Shown in pieces: positions 34,475-44,281 of a stretch of DNA of 64,000 bases (the first letter of the stretch is position 1; each line of letters opens with the position of its first letter). The DNA is from an uncultured Peptostreptococcaceae bacterium (GTDB taxonomy: Bacteria > Bacillota > Clostridia > Peptostreptococcales > Peptostreptococcaceae), in NCBI GenBank assembly GCA_944383455.1, contig CALWPP010000002.1:124001-188000 (forward strand), given 5' to 3'. A program made the position numbers and the translations under genes. The notes below the pieces were generated by a model that worked only from the letters and a program-made list of their open reading frames with translations, was not told the origin of the DNA and made no database searches.

Positions 34475-36237
34475 ATATTAACTTTTATACTAAGTTCATC
34501 AAGTTGAGATTTTTCTGCAACTGCTGGTGCATTAGTCATAGGACAAACTGCACTTTGATTTTTAGGAAATGCTATAACATCTTTTATATTATTAGTTCCT
34601 GCTAAAATCATAACTAATCTATCAAGTCCAAATGCTATTCCACCGTGAGGAGGAGTTCCATACTTAAATGCATCAAGTAAAAATCCAAATTTCTCATTAG
34701 CTTCTTCTTCTGTAAATCCTAATGCTTTAAACATTTTTTGTTGAACGTCACTATTAAATATCCTTATACTTCCTCCACCAACTTCATACCCGTTTATAAC
34801 TATATCATAAGCTTTTGCTCTTAAGTTTATTTTATCTTCTCCATCAAGTTTATCAATATCTTCATCAAGAGGAGATGTAAATGGATGATGCTTTGCAATC
34901 ATTCTGCCAGTTTCTTCATCTTCTTCAAAAAGTGGGAATTCAGTTACCCAAAGCATTTTATATTCTTTATTATTAAGCAAGTTAAGTCTTCTTGCAACTT
35001 CAAGTCTAACTTGTCCTAAAGCATCAAATACTATAGAGTTTTTATCTGCAACAAATAATAATAAATCTCCTTCTTTTGCATTCATTCTGTCTAGTATATT
35101 TTTTAATTCTTGTTCTGTAAAGAACTTTGCTATTGGAGAAGTTATTTCATTGTTAGCTCCTATTCTCATCCAAGCAAGCCCTTTTGCCTTGTAAGTTTTT
35201 GCAACATCTTCTATTTTAGAAAGTTGTTTTTTGCTTATTTCTTCAGACTTACCACTAACATTTATACCTCTAACACTCATACCACTAGTAGTTGCATTTT
35301 TAAATACTGAAAATCCACATTCTTTTACTAAATCAGATATATCAGTAAGCTCATATCCAAATCTAGTATCTGGTTTATCACTTCCGAATCTCTCCATAGC
35401 TTCTTTGTAGCTCATAACAGGAAGTGGTAAAGTGACATCTACATTAAGTATTTCCTTGAATACTTTTTGAATCATTTTCTCCATTATACTCATAACGTCT
35501 TGTTCATCAACAAAGCTCATCTCACAATCTATTTGAGTAAATTCTGGCTGTCTATCTGCTCTTAAATCCTCATCTCTAAAGCATTTTACTATTTGAAAAT
35601 ACCTATCCATTCCACTTACCATTAAAAGTTGCTTGAATATTTGAGGAGATTGAGGAAGTGCATAAAACTTTCCTTCATTAACTCTACTTGGTACTAAATA
35701 ATCTCTAGCTCCTTCTGGAGTTGGCTTTATTAAAAATGGTGTTTCTATTTCACAAAATCCATTTTCATTTAAATAGTTTCTAACAATATTTGCAACTTTA
35801 CTTCTTAGCATTAAAGTTTTTTGCATAGAAGGTTTTCTTAAATCTAAATATCTATATTTTAATCTTAGTTCCTCAGAAACATTATCATCATCTTTTATAT
35901 AAATTGGAGGAGTTTCAGATTTATTAAAAATAGTAATTTTTGATGCTATTATTTCTATATCTCCAGTTTCTAGATTAGGGTTTTTTGATTCTCTTTCTCT
36001 TACCTTTCCACAAACTGCTAAAACATACTCAGAGCCTAACTTTTCAGCAGTTTTAAAAGCTTCTTCACTAACTTCAGTATCAAAAATTATCTGACAAATT
36101 CCACTTCTATCTCTTAAATCAACAAAAACTAATCCGCCTAAATTTCTTTTCTTTTGTACCCAACCCATAAGTACAACTTCTTCATCTAAATTAGATAACC
36201 TTAAATCACCACAGTAATGTGTTCTTTTTAGTTTCAT
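34465..36237 (-). CDS. aspS: Aspartyl-tRNA synthetase
   Basis: Charges tRNA-Asp. N-terminal OB-fold anticodon domain (LMGWVQKKRNLGGLVFVDLRD), class II catalytic core with motif 2 (CFRDEDLRADRQPEFTQIDCE), the bacterial GAD insertion domain, HHPFT and motif 3 (GGIAFGLDRLVMIL). The length of 590 residues is normal for bacterial AspRS. It starts 19 bases after hisS, so it is the last gene of a long leftward operon. Whether it also charges tRNA-Asn cannot be told here; asnB is present, but amidotransferase genes are not in the window. Confidence 0.96.
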   Translation of the reverse strand: MKLKRTHYCGDLRLSNLDEEVVLMGWVQKKRNLGGLVFVDLRDRSGICQIIFDTEVSEEAFKTAEKLGSEYVLAVCGKVRERESKNPNLETGDIEIIASKITIFNKSETPPIYIKDDDNVSEELRLKYRYLDLRKPSMQKTLMLRSKVANIVRNYLNENGFCEIETPFLIKPTPEGARDYLVPSRVNEGKFYALPQSPQIFKQLLMVSGMDRYFQIVKCFRDEDLRADRQPEFTQIDCEMSFVDEQDVMSIMEKMIQKVFKEILNVDVTLPLPVMSYKEAMERFGSDKPDTRFGYELTDISDLVKECGFSVFKNATTSGMSVRGINVSGKSEEISKKQLSKIEDVAKTYKAKGLAWMRIGANNEITSPIAKFFTEQELKNILDRMNAKEGDLLLFVADKNSIVFDALGQVRLEVARRLNLLNNKEYKMLWVTEFPLFEEDEETGRMIAKHHPFTSPLDEDIDKLDGEDKINLRAKAYDIVINGYEVGGGSIRIFNSDVQQKMFKALGFTEEEANEKFGFLLDAFKYGTPPHGGIAFGLDRLVMILAGTNNIKDVIAFPKNQSAVCPMTNAPAVAEKSQLDELSIKVNIEN

Positions 36238-36256
36238 AAAATTTCTCCTTTAAATA

Positions 36257-37519
36257 CTATATCCTAGATTTTAATTCATCTACTAAATTACTTAAACTTA
36301 TAGTAAATTGTTCTGATGTATTCATGTTTTTAAGTACAACAGTGTTATTTTCAATTTCGTCATCTCCAATAACTACTGTAAACTTTGAATTTAATTTATC
36401 AGAGTATTTAAATTGTGCCTTTACACTTCTATTTAAATGGTCTTTATCACATTTTATATAATTATCTCTTAAAGATTTTACTATACTAAAGCTTTTTAAA
36501 TTAGCTTTTTCTCCAATAGTTACTACAAAAATATCTAATGAATTATTGTTTTCGATTTCAATATTATTATTTTCAAGAGTAAGTAAAAGTCTTTCCACTC
36601 CAAGTGCAAATCCTACCCCAGTAATATCTTTAGGACCACCTAATTCATAAACAAGTCCATCGTATCTTCCTCCACCACAAACTGTACTTTGTGCACCAAT
36701 ATCACTTGAAATTATTTCAAATGCAGTTTTTTTATAGTAATCAAGCCCTCTTACAATAGTTTTGTCAACTACATAGTTTATTCTCATTTCATTTAGATAT
36801 TCTTTAAGCATATCAAAATGATTTTTACAATCATCACATAAATTATCAATCATAAATGGAATATCTTTTAAATTTTCTTGACAAGTTTTATTTTTACAAT
36901 CTATTACTCTCATAGGGTTTTTATCTTTTCTATCGATACAAGTTTCACATAATACTTCAGACTTTTTATCTAAGTATTCTCTTAATTTTTTGTTGTATTC
37001 TTCTCTACATTTTGGGCAACCAACTGAATTTATGCTTACACTTAAGTCTTTAAGTCCAATTTCTTTAAAAAACTGAACAGAAAGTGCTATAACTTCTGCA
37101 TCAATTGATGGTAAATCACTCCCTAAAGCTTCTACTCCAAATTGATGAAACTGTCTTTGACGTCCAGCTTGTGGTCTTTCATACCTAAAACAAGGAGTTA
37201 TATAAAATAATTTTGAAGGTCTTGGCTCAGAGTAAAGTTTATTTTCTATAAATGCTCTAACAGCTCCAGCAGTACCTTCAGGCTTTAGAGTTATTTCTCT
37301 ATCACCTTTATCAGTAAATGAATACATCTCCTTTTGAACAATATCTGTTGTATCTCCAACCCCTCTTTTAAATAATTCTGTATGCTCAAAAACAGGAGTT
37401 CTAATTTCTTCATATCCATATAACGAACAAATCTCTCTAAATTTATTTTCAACATAATTCCACTTGTAAGATTCTTTTGGAGTTATATCCTTAGTACCTC
37501 TTGGCGCTTTAGTTAGCAT
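36257..37519 (-). CDS. hisS: Histidyl-tRNA synthetase
   Basis: Charges tRNA-His. It starts with APRGTKDITP, has motif 2 CFRYERPQAGRQRQFHQFGVEALG, the histidine-specific RGLDYYKKTAFEI and motif 3 GVGFALGVERLLL, with a C-terminal anticodon domain. The ATG at 37519 (420 residues) gives the conserved start and has GAAAGGAGATT upstream. It overlaps the end of hemZ by 11 bases, indicating translational coupling. Confidence 0.95.
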   Translation of the reverse strand: MLTKAPRGTKDITPKESYKWNYVENKFREICSLYGYEEIRTPVFEHTELFKRGVGDTTDIVQKEMYSFTDKGDREITLKPEGTAGAVRAFIENKLYSEPRPSKLFYITPCFRYERPQAGRQRQFHQFGVEALGSDLPSIDAEVIALSVQFFKEIGLKDLSVSINSVGCPKCREEYNKKLREYLDKKSEVLCETCIDRKDKNPMRVIDCKNKTCQENLKDIPFMIDNLCDDCKNHFDMLKEYLNEMRINYVVDKTIVRGLDYYKKTAFEIISSDIGAQSTVCGGGRYDGLVYELGGPKDITGVGFALGVERLLLTLENNNIEIENNNSLDIFVVTIGEKANLKSFSIVKSLRDNYIKCDKDHLNRSVKAQFKYSDKLNSKFTVVIGDDEIENNTVVLKNMNTSEQFTISLSNLVDELKSRI

Positions 37520-38975
37520 TTTTCTCAATCTCCTTTCTTTTTTTCTCAATCATCTCATCTACCCTATTTATATATTGTTCAACATTTTTAACATTGTCAA
37601 CTCTTTCAATTCTATCTTCATCTAAATATACAAACTTTGAGATAGAACCTGCACCTATTGCATAATTACTTTGCTTTTCTTCCATTATCTGAATATTATA
37701 AATACACTCGTATCCTTCTTTTGCATAACCAATATTTTCAAGATTTCCAAGCATATGTTTTTGACGATAAAGATAATATGGCTTTAAATTCATTTTTCTA
37801 GCATACTTCATAGATAAATCAATCATTTTAACCATTTCTTCATATCTTGTAAACTCATAATCATCTATATTTTCTTTAAGACTTGATGCTCTTTTAACTG
37901 CTAAAGTATGAACAGTTAAACTCTCCGGATTTAATTTTTCAATTTCTTTTAAAGTATTTTCAACCATCTCTAAGTCCTCATCAACAAGACCTAAGATTAT
38001 ATCCATATTTATATTATCAAATCCCATACTTCTTGCCATATTAAAGCAATCTATTATCTCTTTTACCGAATGACTTCTACCTATCTTTTCTAAAGTAATA
38101 TCATTCATACTTTGAGGGTTTATACTTATTCTAGTTACATTATGCTTTTTTAAAACTTCTAATTTTTCTTTAGTTATAGTATCTGGTCTTCCAGCTTCTA
38201 CTGTAAATTCCTTTATCTTTGATAAATCAAGTTCATCAAATAAAGCACTTATTACTTTATCTAAATTGTTTTCGCAAAGTGCAGTAGGTGTTCCTCCACC
38301 TATATATAAGGTTTCTATTTCTTTATTTTTTATTAAATCTTTTACACCTTTTATTTCTTCTATTAATTTTTCTACATACTCATCTCTTAAATTACCGTAT
38401 ACTTTAAGAGGATTTGCTGGAAAAGAACAATAATAGCATATAGTTGGGCAAAATGGTATACTGACATATAAAGATATTTTATCTTTATCAACAGGATAAA
38501 CAAAAACCCTCTCTCTTTTTGCTATTTCAAGTGATAGTTCTATTTTCTCATCAGCTATATAATAATTTTTTCTTAAAGTTTCTTTTATTTGTTCATCATC
38601 ATAACCTAAATCTAAAAGCGTATGAACTATTTTAATCGGTCTAATTCCAGTTAAGATTCCCCACGGTACATAAGTATTAAATACTTTTTTCAAAACTTTA
38701 TATAAAGTTCTTTTTATCATTTCTTTTGTAAGTTTTTTTATTTCTTGTTCACTTAAATTAGTAGTATCTATGCTTTGTCTTTCTTCAAATCTCATTTCAT
38801 AATTAGTAAAATATCTTGTTGTTGATATTAGGTGATTATTATGAGTTAAAAGAGTATTTTCAAGAACCATTGCAAAGTTTTTTTCATCAGTAAACTCAAA
38901 ATTCTGAGTAAATAATTTTACAAGTTCAGCTACTTCATATTTATAATCGTGATTTTTAAGTATTACGTATAACAT
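37509..38975 (-). CDS. hemZ: Coproporphyrinogen III oxidase-like radical SAM protein
   Basis: A 488-residue radical SAM enzyme with the cluster motif CPTICYYC (Cys176, Cys180, Cys183), followed by TLYIGGGTPTAL. This is the HemN/HemZ family, oxygen-independent oxidative decarboxylation of coproporphyrinogen. The N-terminal domain of about 165 residues and the neighbourhood rel-MBL-hemZ-hisS-aspS match the HemZ type of Clostridia and Bacillus. Its exact reaction in anaerobes with partial haem pathways is uncertain. The start is 11 bases after the upstream gene. Confidence 0.88.
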   Translation of the reverse strand: MLYVILKNHDYKYEVAELVKLFTQNFEFTDEKNFAMVLENTLLTHNNHLISTTRYFTNYEMRFEERQSIDTTNLSEQEIKKLTKEMIKRTLYKVLKKVFNTYVPWGILTGIRPIKIVHTLLDLGYDDEQIKETLRKNYYIADEKIELSLEIAKRERVFVYPVDKDKISLYVSIPFCPTICYYCSFPANPLKVYGNLRDEYVEKLIEEIKGVKDLIKNKEIETLYIGGGTPTALCENNLDKVISALFDELDLSKIKEFTVEAGRPDTITKEKLEVLKKHNVTRISINPQSMNDITLEKIGRSHSVKEIIDCFNMARSMGFDNINMDIILGLVDEDLEMVENTLKEIEKLNPESLTVHTLAVKRASSLKENIDDYEFTRYEEMVKMIDLSMKYARKMNLKPYYLYRQKHMLGNLENIGYAKEGYECIYNIQIMEEKQSNYAIGAGSISKFVYLDEDRIERVDNVKNVEQYINRVDEMIEKKRKEIEKNAN

Positions 38976-38985
38976 TTTTTCTCCT

Positions 38986-39597
38986 TTACATATAAGGATT
39001 AGTCATTTTTTCAGTTCCTATTGTTGAGCTAAATCCGTGTCCTGGATGAATTTTTACATTATCTTCTAGTTGCGATAGTTTTTCTAGAGATTTTTTTAAT
39101 GTATTATAATCTCCACCAAAAAGGTCAGTTCTTCCAACTTCACCTTTAAATAAAGTATCTCCTGTAAATAAATCATCATTAACTCTTATACACATTCCAC
39201 CTAATGTATGACCTGGAGTATGTATAAAATTTATATTTAAATTACCTAACTTTAAATTATCATTATCAGATACATAAATATCTGCATCAAGTTCCTGTAC
39301 TCCACAGTGCATAGCATAACTTAAGTTTTTTCTATTATCATTTAATAATATTTTCTCATCTTTATGTGCAATAACTTTAACATTATTTTTTTCTTTTATT
39401 TTGTTTACTGCTCCTATATGGTCTCCGTGTCCGTGAGTCAAAAGGATATATTCAAAGTCTAAATTATTTTCTTTTATGTAATTAAATATTTCATCAACCG
39501 CACCACCTGGGTCAATTACAGCGCATTTTTTAGTTTCTTCATCATGTATAATATACATATTTTCGCCAAAATTTGGCTCAACTATCTTTTTAATCAT
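38986..39597 (-). CDS. MBL-fold metallo-hydrolase (glyoxalase II-like)
   Basis: A 203-residue metallo-beta-lactamase-fold hydrolase. The metal motif THGHGDH (His55, His57, Asp59, His60) is followed by HTPGHTLGGM, FTGDTLF and HPGHG, all ligand positions of the YcbL/GloB-like group. It sits between rel and hemZ with 8-10-base gaps, inside the operon. The substrate is unknown; thioesters such as S-lactoyl compounds are typical for relatives. The SD site AGGAGG is close to the ATG. Confidence 0.88.
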   Translation of the reverse strand: MIKKIVEPNFGENMYIIHDEETKKCAVIDPGGAVDEIFNYIKENNLDFEYILLTHGHGDHIGAVNKIKEKNNVKVIAHKDEKILLNDNRKNLSYAMHCGVQELDADIYVSDNDNLKLGNLNINFIHTPGHTLGGMCIRVNDDLFTGDTLFKGEVGRTDLFGGDYNTLKKSLEKLSQLEDNVKIHPGHGFSSTIGTEKMTNPYM

Positions 39598-39605
39598 AAA
39601 TCCTC

Positions 39606-41831
39606 CTAATTATTAAGTCTATAAATTTCATTAACTCCTGGAATTGCTCTTAACTTTTTTATAAGTAGATTTAGTATATTTATATTTTCAACCTCAACTA
39701 ATAGGTTTATAGTTAAATTTCCGTCTTTATTTTTTCTTGCATTTATTCCATTTAATGATATTTTCTCATTTGAAATTATGTGAGTTATATCATTTATAAT
39801 TCCACGTCTATCAATAATTTTCATATAAATCTCGGTTTCAAAAGTTCCACTCTTTTCATCATCCCAAGAAACTTCAACCAATCTTTTTGTAAAAAATTCA
39901 TTTGAGTCTTGATTTGCATTAGGACAATCTACTCTATGTACAGCAACTCCTCTTCCCTTAGTTACATAACCAACTATTTCATCTCCTGGAAGTGGTGTAC
40001 AACATTTTGCAAGCCTAACCAATATATTATCAAGACCTTTTACAAAAACTCCTTTTGAAGTTTTAGTTTTTCTTTTTTCTTTGTATTCTTTATCCGTTAA
40101 GTTATGCTTTTTTATATTATCTTCTTCTATTTTAGACTTATTTTTCTTTAAGTCTTTTTCATAAAGCTCTCTTACTTTTTGAACTATTTGATTTGCTAAA
40201 AGTCCACCATAACCAACTGTTGCTATTAAGTCTTGAATAGTTGGTTGGTTCATACTTTTTGAAACTATAAGCATATATTTTTCTATATTTACATCTTTTT
40301 TGTCTAAATTATATCTTTTAAACTCTTTTTCTAAAAGATTATTTCCTCTTTCAATATTTTCCTCTACTCTTTCCTTTTTAAACCATTGTCTTATTCTACT
40401 CTTTGCATTTGGAGTCTTTACTATATTTATCCAATCTCGACTTGGTCCATTAGAATTTGATGAAGTAAGTATTTCAACTATATTACCATTTTTAAGTCTG
40501 TAATCAAGCGGAACTATTCTTCCATCAATTTTTGCTCCAATACATTTATTACCAACATTAGTGTGTACTCTATATGCAAAATCTATTGGCGTTGCTTCAG
40601 CTGGTAATTCGATTACATCTCCTTTTGGAGTAAATACATACACTTGATTATTAAAAACATCTTCTTTTAGGGCATCTAAAAATTCGTGGGGGTCTTTTAA
40701 ATCTTTTTCCCATTCAATCATTTGCCTTAACCACTGAAGTTTATTTTCTAACTTTTCATTATCATTTGAAGATTTACCTTCTTTGTATTTCCAATGTGCA
40801 GCTATACCATACTCTGCAACTGTATGCATTTCTTTTGTTCTAATTTGTATTTCTATAGGCTCACCATCAGGTCCTATAACAGTAGTATGTAAACTTTGAT
40901 ACATATTTGGCTTTGGCATTGCTATATAATCCTTAAATCTTCCAGGAATTGGTTTCCAAAGTGTATGAACCATACCCAAAATAGCATAGCAATCCTTAAC
41001 ATTTTCAACAATAACTCTCACTGCCATCAAATCATATATTTCTTGAAATGATTTTTTCTTATCGTGAATCTTTTTGTATATACTATAAAAATGTTTTGGT
41101 CTCCCATAAACCCTACATTTTATATTTATTTCTTCAAAAGTAGTTTCTAGTATCTTTATTAAATTATTTATGTATTCTTCTCGTTCACTTCTCTTTTTTG
41201 CGACTTTTTCAACTAACTCATAATAACCTTTAGGGTCAATATATCTTAATGCAGTATCCTCAAGTTCCCATTTTATAGTAGATATACCAAGTCTATTTGC
41301 AATTCCACCATAAATTTCAAGTGTTTCTACTGCTTTTATCTTAGCTTTCTCAGGTGGCATATATTTAAGTGTTCTCATATTATGAAGTCTATCAGATAAT
41401 TTAATCAAGATTACTCTTATATCTTTTGCCATAGCAAGAAACATTTTTCTTAGATTTTCAGCCTGTGTTTCTTCTTTTGATTGATATTTTATTTGACCAA
41501 GTTTTGTAACACCATCTACTAAATCAGCAACGTTTTGTCCAAATTCTCTTTTTATATCTTCATAAGTATATTCAGTATCTTCAACAACATCATGAAGTAA
41601 ACCCGCACTTATAGTTTCCATATCAAGTTCCATATCAATTAAAATATTAGATACTGCTACTGGATGTATAAAATAAGGTTCGCCAGACTTTCTAAATTGA
41701 CCCTCATGAGCTAATTCTGAAAATTTATACGCTTTTTCAACAAGTGATGTATCAGTTTCTTTAGCATACCTTCTAATTTTACTAAGTATATTTTCTAGCT
41801 CTTTTTCGCTATTAAATTCTTTGTTTTTCAT
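39606..41831 (-). CDS. rel: Bifunctional (p)ppGpp synthetase/hydrolase
   Basis: The long RelA/SpoT homologue that makes and degrades the alarmone (p)ppGpp. The hydrolase HD domain has GLLHDVVEDT and KLSDRLHNMRTL. The synthetase domain has RVIVENVKDCYAILG and GRFKDYIAMPKPNMYQSLHTTV. TGS (VYVFTPKGDVIELPAEATPIDFAYR), zinc-finger-like/helical and C-terminal ACT domains follow. The ATG at 41831 has GGTGA upstream and gives 741 residues; an in-frame start at 41879 adds an unconserved tail. apt lies upstream, as is common. Confidence 0.95.
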   Translation of the reverse strand: MKNKEFNSEKELENILSKIRRYAKETDTSLVEKAYKFSELAHEGQFRKSGEPYFIHPVAVSNILIDMELDMETISAGLLHDVVEDTEYTYEDIKREFGQNVADLVDGVTKLGQIKYQSKEETQAENLRKMFLAMAKDIRVILIKLSDRLHNMRTLKYMPPEKAKIKAVETLEIYGGIANRLGISTIKWELEDTALRYIDPKGYYELVEKVAKKRSEREEYINNLIKILETTFEEINIKCRVYGRPKHFYSIYKKIHDKKKSFQEIYDLMAVRVIVENVKDCYAILGMVHTLWKPIPGRFKDYIAMPKPNMYQSLHTTVIGPDGEPIEIQIRTKEMHTVAEYGIAAHWKYKEGKSSNDNEKLENKLQWLRQMIEWEKDLKDPHEFLDALKEDVFNNQVYVFTPKGDVIELPAEATPIDFAYRVHTNVGNKCIGAKIDGRIVPLDYRLKNGNIVEILTSSNSNGPSRDWINIVKTPNAKSRIRQWFKKERVEENIERGNNLLEKEFKRYNLDKKDVNIEKYMLIVSKSMNQPTIQDLIATVGYGGLLANQIVQKVRELYEKDLKKNKSKIEEDNIKKHNLTDKEYKEKRKTKTSKGVFVKGLDNILVRLAKCCTPLPGDEIVGYVTKGRGVAVHRVDCPNANQDSNEFFTKRLVEVSWDDEKSGTFETEIYMKIIDRRGIINDITHIISNEKISLNGINARKNKDGNLTINLLVEVENINILNLLIKKLRAIPGVNEIYRLNN

Positions 41832-41859
41832 AATATCACCATTAATTAAATAAATATTA

Positions 41860-41887
41860 AAATAGTTGGTACTTACCAACTATTTTA
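41860..41887 (-). terminator. Intrinsic terminator between apt and rel
   Basis: AATAGTTGGTA and TACCAACTATT form an 11-bp stem; TTTAATATTT follows on the minus strand. It should limit read-through from apt into rel. Confidence 0.75.
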
Positions 41888-41893
41888 ATATTA

Positions 41894-42406
41894 TTAATAT
41901 TTTATAAGAGAATTTACATCATAATTTTTTAATCTTTCTCTTCCATTTAAAAATTCAAGCTCTATTAAAAAGTTTATAGATACAACTTCTCCACCTAGTT
42001 TTTCTATTAATTTTGCAGTAGCTTCAACAGTTCCACCAGTAGCTAATAAATCATCAAGTATTGCTACTTTTTGGCCTTTTTTTATAGAATCTTTATGAAT
42101 TTCAATAGTATCTTCCCCGTACTCAAGACCATAACTAACACTTTCTGTTTCATATGGAAGTTTTCCTGGCTTTCTAACTGGAACAAATCCAACACCAAGA
42201 CCATAACTAACAGGAGCTCCCATTAAAAAACCTCTAGCTTCTGGTCCTACTATTATATCTACTTCTTTATCTTTTAAATACTCAACAAATCTATCTATTG
42301 TAAACTTAAATGCGTAATTATCCTTAATTAAAGTTGTTATATCTTTAAAATCTATTCCCTCTTTAGGAAAATCTTTAACTTCTCTTATGTAGTTTTTTAA
42401 GTCCAT
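41894..42406 (-). CDS. apt: Adenine phosphoribosyltransferase
   Basis: Salvages adenine to AMP using PRPP. The PRPP-binding motif is [13 protein letters not shown]; other conserved blocks are [28 protein letters not shown] and [11 protein letters not shown]. Length is 170 residues from the ATG at 42406, which follows GGAGGATAAG; a TTG at 42418 lies within the SD site. It is the first gene after a strong promoter. Confidence 0.95.
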   Translation of the reverse strand: MDLKNYIREVKDFPKEGIDFKDITTLIKDNYAFKFTIDRFVEYLKDKEVDIIVGPEARGFLMGAPVSYGLGVGFVPVRKPGKLPYETESVSYGLEYGEDTIEIHKDSIKKGQKVAILDDLLATGGTVEATAKLIEKLGGEVVSINFLIELEFLNGRERLKNYDVNSLIKY

Positions 42407-42455
42407 CTTATCCTCCAATAGCTCTAAACATCTAATAATTACAATTTATGATTAT

Positions 42456-42484
42456 ATTATATCTTTTTAAAACAATTTTATCAA
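42456..42484 (-). promoter_or_regulatory. Promoter of the apt-rel-hisS operon
   Basis: On the minus strand TTGATA (42484-42479), 17 bases, TATAAT (42461-42456). The -35 box sits in an 18-bp palindrome (42478-42495, TTATCAATATATTGATAA). Confidence 0.75.
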
Positions 42485-42503
42485 TATATTGATAATATAT
42501 ATT

Positions 42504-44270
42504 TTATCTTATACAATCAATAATAATCTGTATATATTTATTTCCTTGCCATTCATTAATAGATGGATAAAAAGTAAAATCCATATAAAAGTCATTAAAA
42601 TTTTCGTTATACAATCTATTAAGTCCATCTTCTCCATATTTGTTTATAAATTTTTCTTCAAACTCTTTTATCTTATCATTAAATAAAATAGCATCTATAA
42701 TTTTATTATTAGATTTTAGTTTTAAACTTAATACATTATTATTTTTTCCACGAATTGTACCTTTTAGTATATTAATATCTTTAATCCCAAATACAGGCTT
42801 ACTATTTGCTTTTCCAAATGGCTCTAATACTTTCAACTCGTCAATTAACTTAGTATCTATACTATCAAGACTCATCGATACATCTATAAACACTTTTTTA
42901 GTTAAATCTTCATCAGTTAATTTCGAGTTTTCATTTAACATTTTTCTAAGTAAATCTATATTTTCTTCTTTCAAAGAAAGTCCCGCTGCCATTGGATGAC
43001 CTCCAAACTTTTCTAAGATACATTTACATTCTAAAAGACCCTCAAAAATATTATACTCTTCTATAGACCTACAAGACCCTTTAGCACCATCTTCTGATTT
43101 TGTTATTATTATAGTTGGCTTATTGTATTTTTCTTTCACTCTTCCTGCAACAATACCTGCTAAACTTTCATGCATATTAGGAATATAAACTACCAATATA
43201 TCATCATTTTTTAGATTATATTTCTCAATAATTTCAATTGATTTTTCAACACCCAAAATAGTCATTTCTTTTCTTTCTTTATTTAGTTTAACTATTTCAT
43301 CTGCTAAAACTTTTACTTTTTCTATATCCTTACAAAGCAAAAGCTCAAGACCCTTTTTTGCAGAATCAAGTCTTCCAGATGCGTTTATACAAGGCCCTAT
43401 TGTAAAACCTAAATGATATGCAGTTATTTCTTTACCCTCTAAATCATTTGCATTTATTAACTCTCTAATACCAATATTTTGAGTGTTATTAATCATTTTA
43501 AGACCATTTTTTACAAATATTCTATTTTCATAAGTCAAATCAACTACATCGCAAACAGTTGCTATCGCTACAAATTCGATTAGTTTGTAAGCTTCTTCTT
43601 TTTCTATATTAAAATTTTCATATAAACATTCTATTAATTTATAAGAAAGACCCGCCCCACAAATACTTTTAAATTCATATTTGCAATCATTTTGTTTTTG
43701 ATTTATTATTGCATCTGCATTCGGTTTTACAAATACTTTTTCTCCTTCATTTTCTACAAATGAAACATCATGATGGTCTGTTATTATAACAGTAAGTCCT
43801 AAATTTTTTGCATAATCAATTTCATTTATAGCAGAAATACCATTATCACAAGTAAGCAATGTATCAATTTTATCATCATAAGAACATTTAATTATATTTT
43901 TATTTATTCCATATCCATCTTTTATCCTATCAGGTATCTCATAATCAACATTAGCCCCCACTTTTTTAAGACCTGTATATAATATATAAGTACTTATAAC
44001 ACCATCAACATCATAATCTCCAATAATTCTTATTTTCTTATTTTGACTTATTTTCTCTTTTAATATATTTACTGCTTTATCCATATCTTTAAGATTTTTT
44101 GGATTTATTAGTTTATCTAATGTTGGATTTAAGTAGTTATTTAAATATTCTTCATTATTTATTTCTCTATTTGCTAATATTTTAAAAATATTAGGATTCA
44201 TATTATATTTTCCTGATAAATATTTAGTATCTATTTTCCTATTTTTTAGTATCCATTTTTCATTAACCAT
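42504..44270 (-). CDS. recJ: Single-stranded-DNA exonuclease RecJ
   Basis: A 5'-3' exonuclease acting in repair. The DHH family motifs are IGDYDVDGVIST, TCDNGISA, ITDHHDV and, in the DHHA1 domain, FGGHPMAAGLSL. A C-terminal OB-fold region ends the protein. The length of 588 residues matches the compact RecJ of Proteobacteria and lacks the extra C-terminal domain of the longer Bacillus enzyme. It ends 20 bases from the promoter of apt. It starts 12 bases after the ABC1-family gene. Confidence 0.93.
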   Translation of the reverse strand: MVNEKWILKNRKIDTKYLSGKYNMNPNIFKILANREINNEEYLNNYLNPTLDKLINPKNLKDMDKAVNILKEKISQNKKIRIIGDYDVDGVISTYILYTGLKKVGANVDYEIPDRIKDGYGINKNIIKCSYDDKIDTLLTCDNGISAINEIDYAKNLGLTVIITDHHDVSFVENEGEKVFVKPNADAIINQKQNDCKYEFKSICGAGLSYKLIECLYENFNIEKEEAYKLIEFVAIATVCDVVDLTYENRIFVKNGLKMINNTQNIGIRELINANDLEGKEITAYHLGFTIGPCINASGRLDSAKKGLELLLCKDIEKVKVLADEIVKLNKERKEMTILGVEKSIEIIEKYNLKNDDILVVYIPNMHESLAGIVAGRVKEKYNKPTIIITKSEDGAKGSCRSIEEYNIFEGLLECKCILEKFGGHPMAAGLSLKEENIDLLRKMLNENSKLTDEDLTKKVFIDVSMSLDSIDTKLIDELKVLEPFGKANSKPVFGIKDINILKGTIRGKNNNVLSLKLKSNNKIIDAILFNDKIKEFEEKFINKYGEDGLNRLYNENFNDFYMDFTFYPSINEWQGNKYIQIIIDCIR

Positions 44271-44281
44271 AAAATCTCCCT

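Noticed and set aside
36238..37520. A T-box element before hisS or aspS
   Set aside because: The gaps are 19 bases or negative; there is no room for a T-box.
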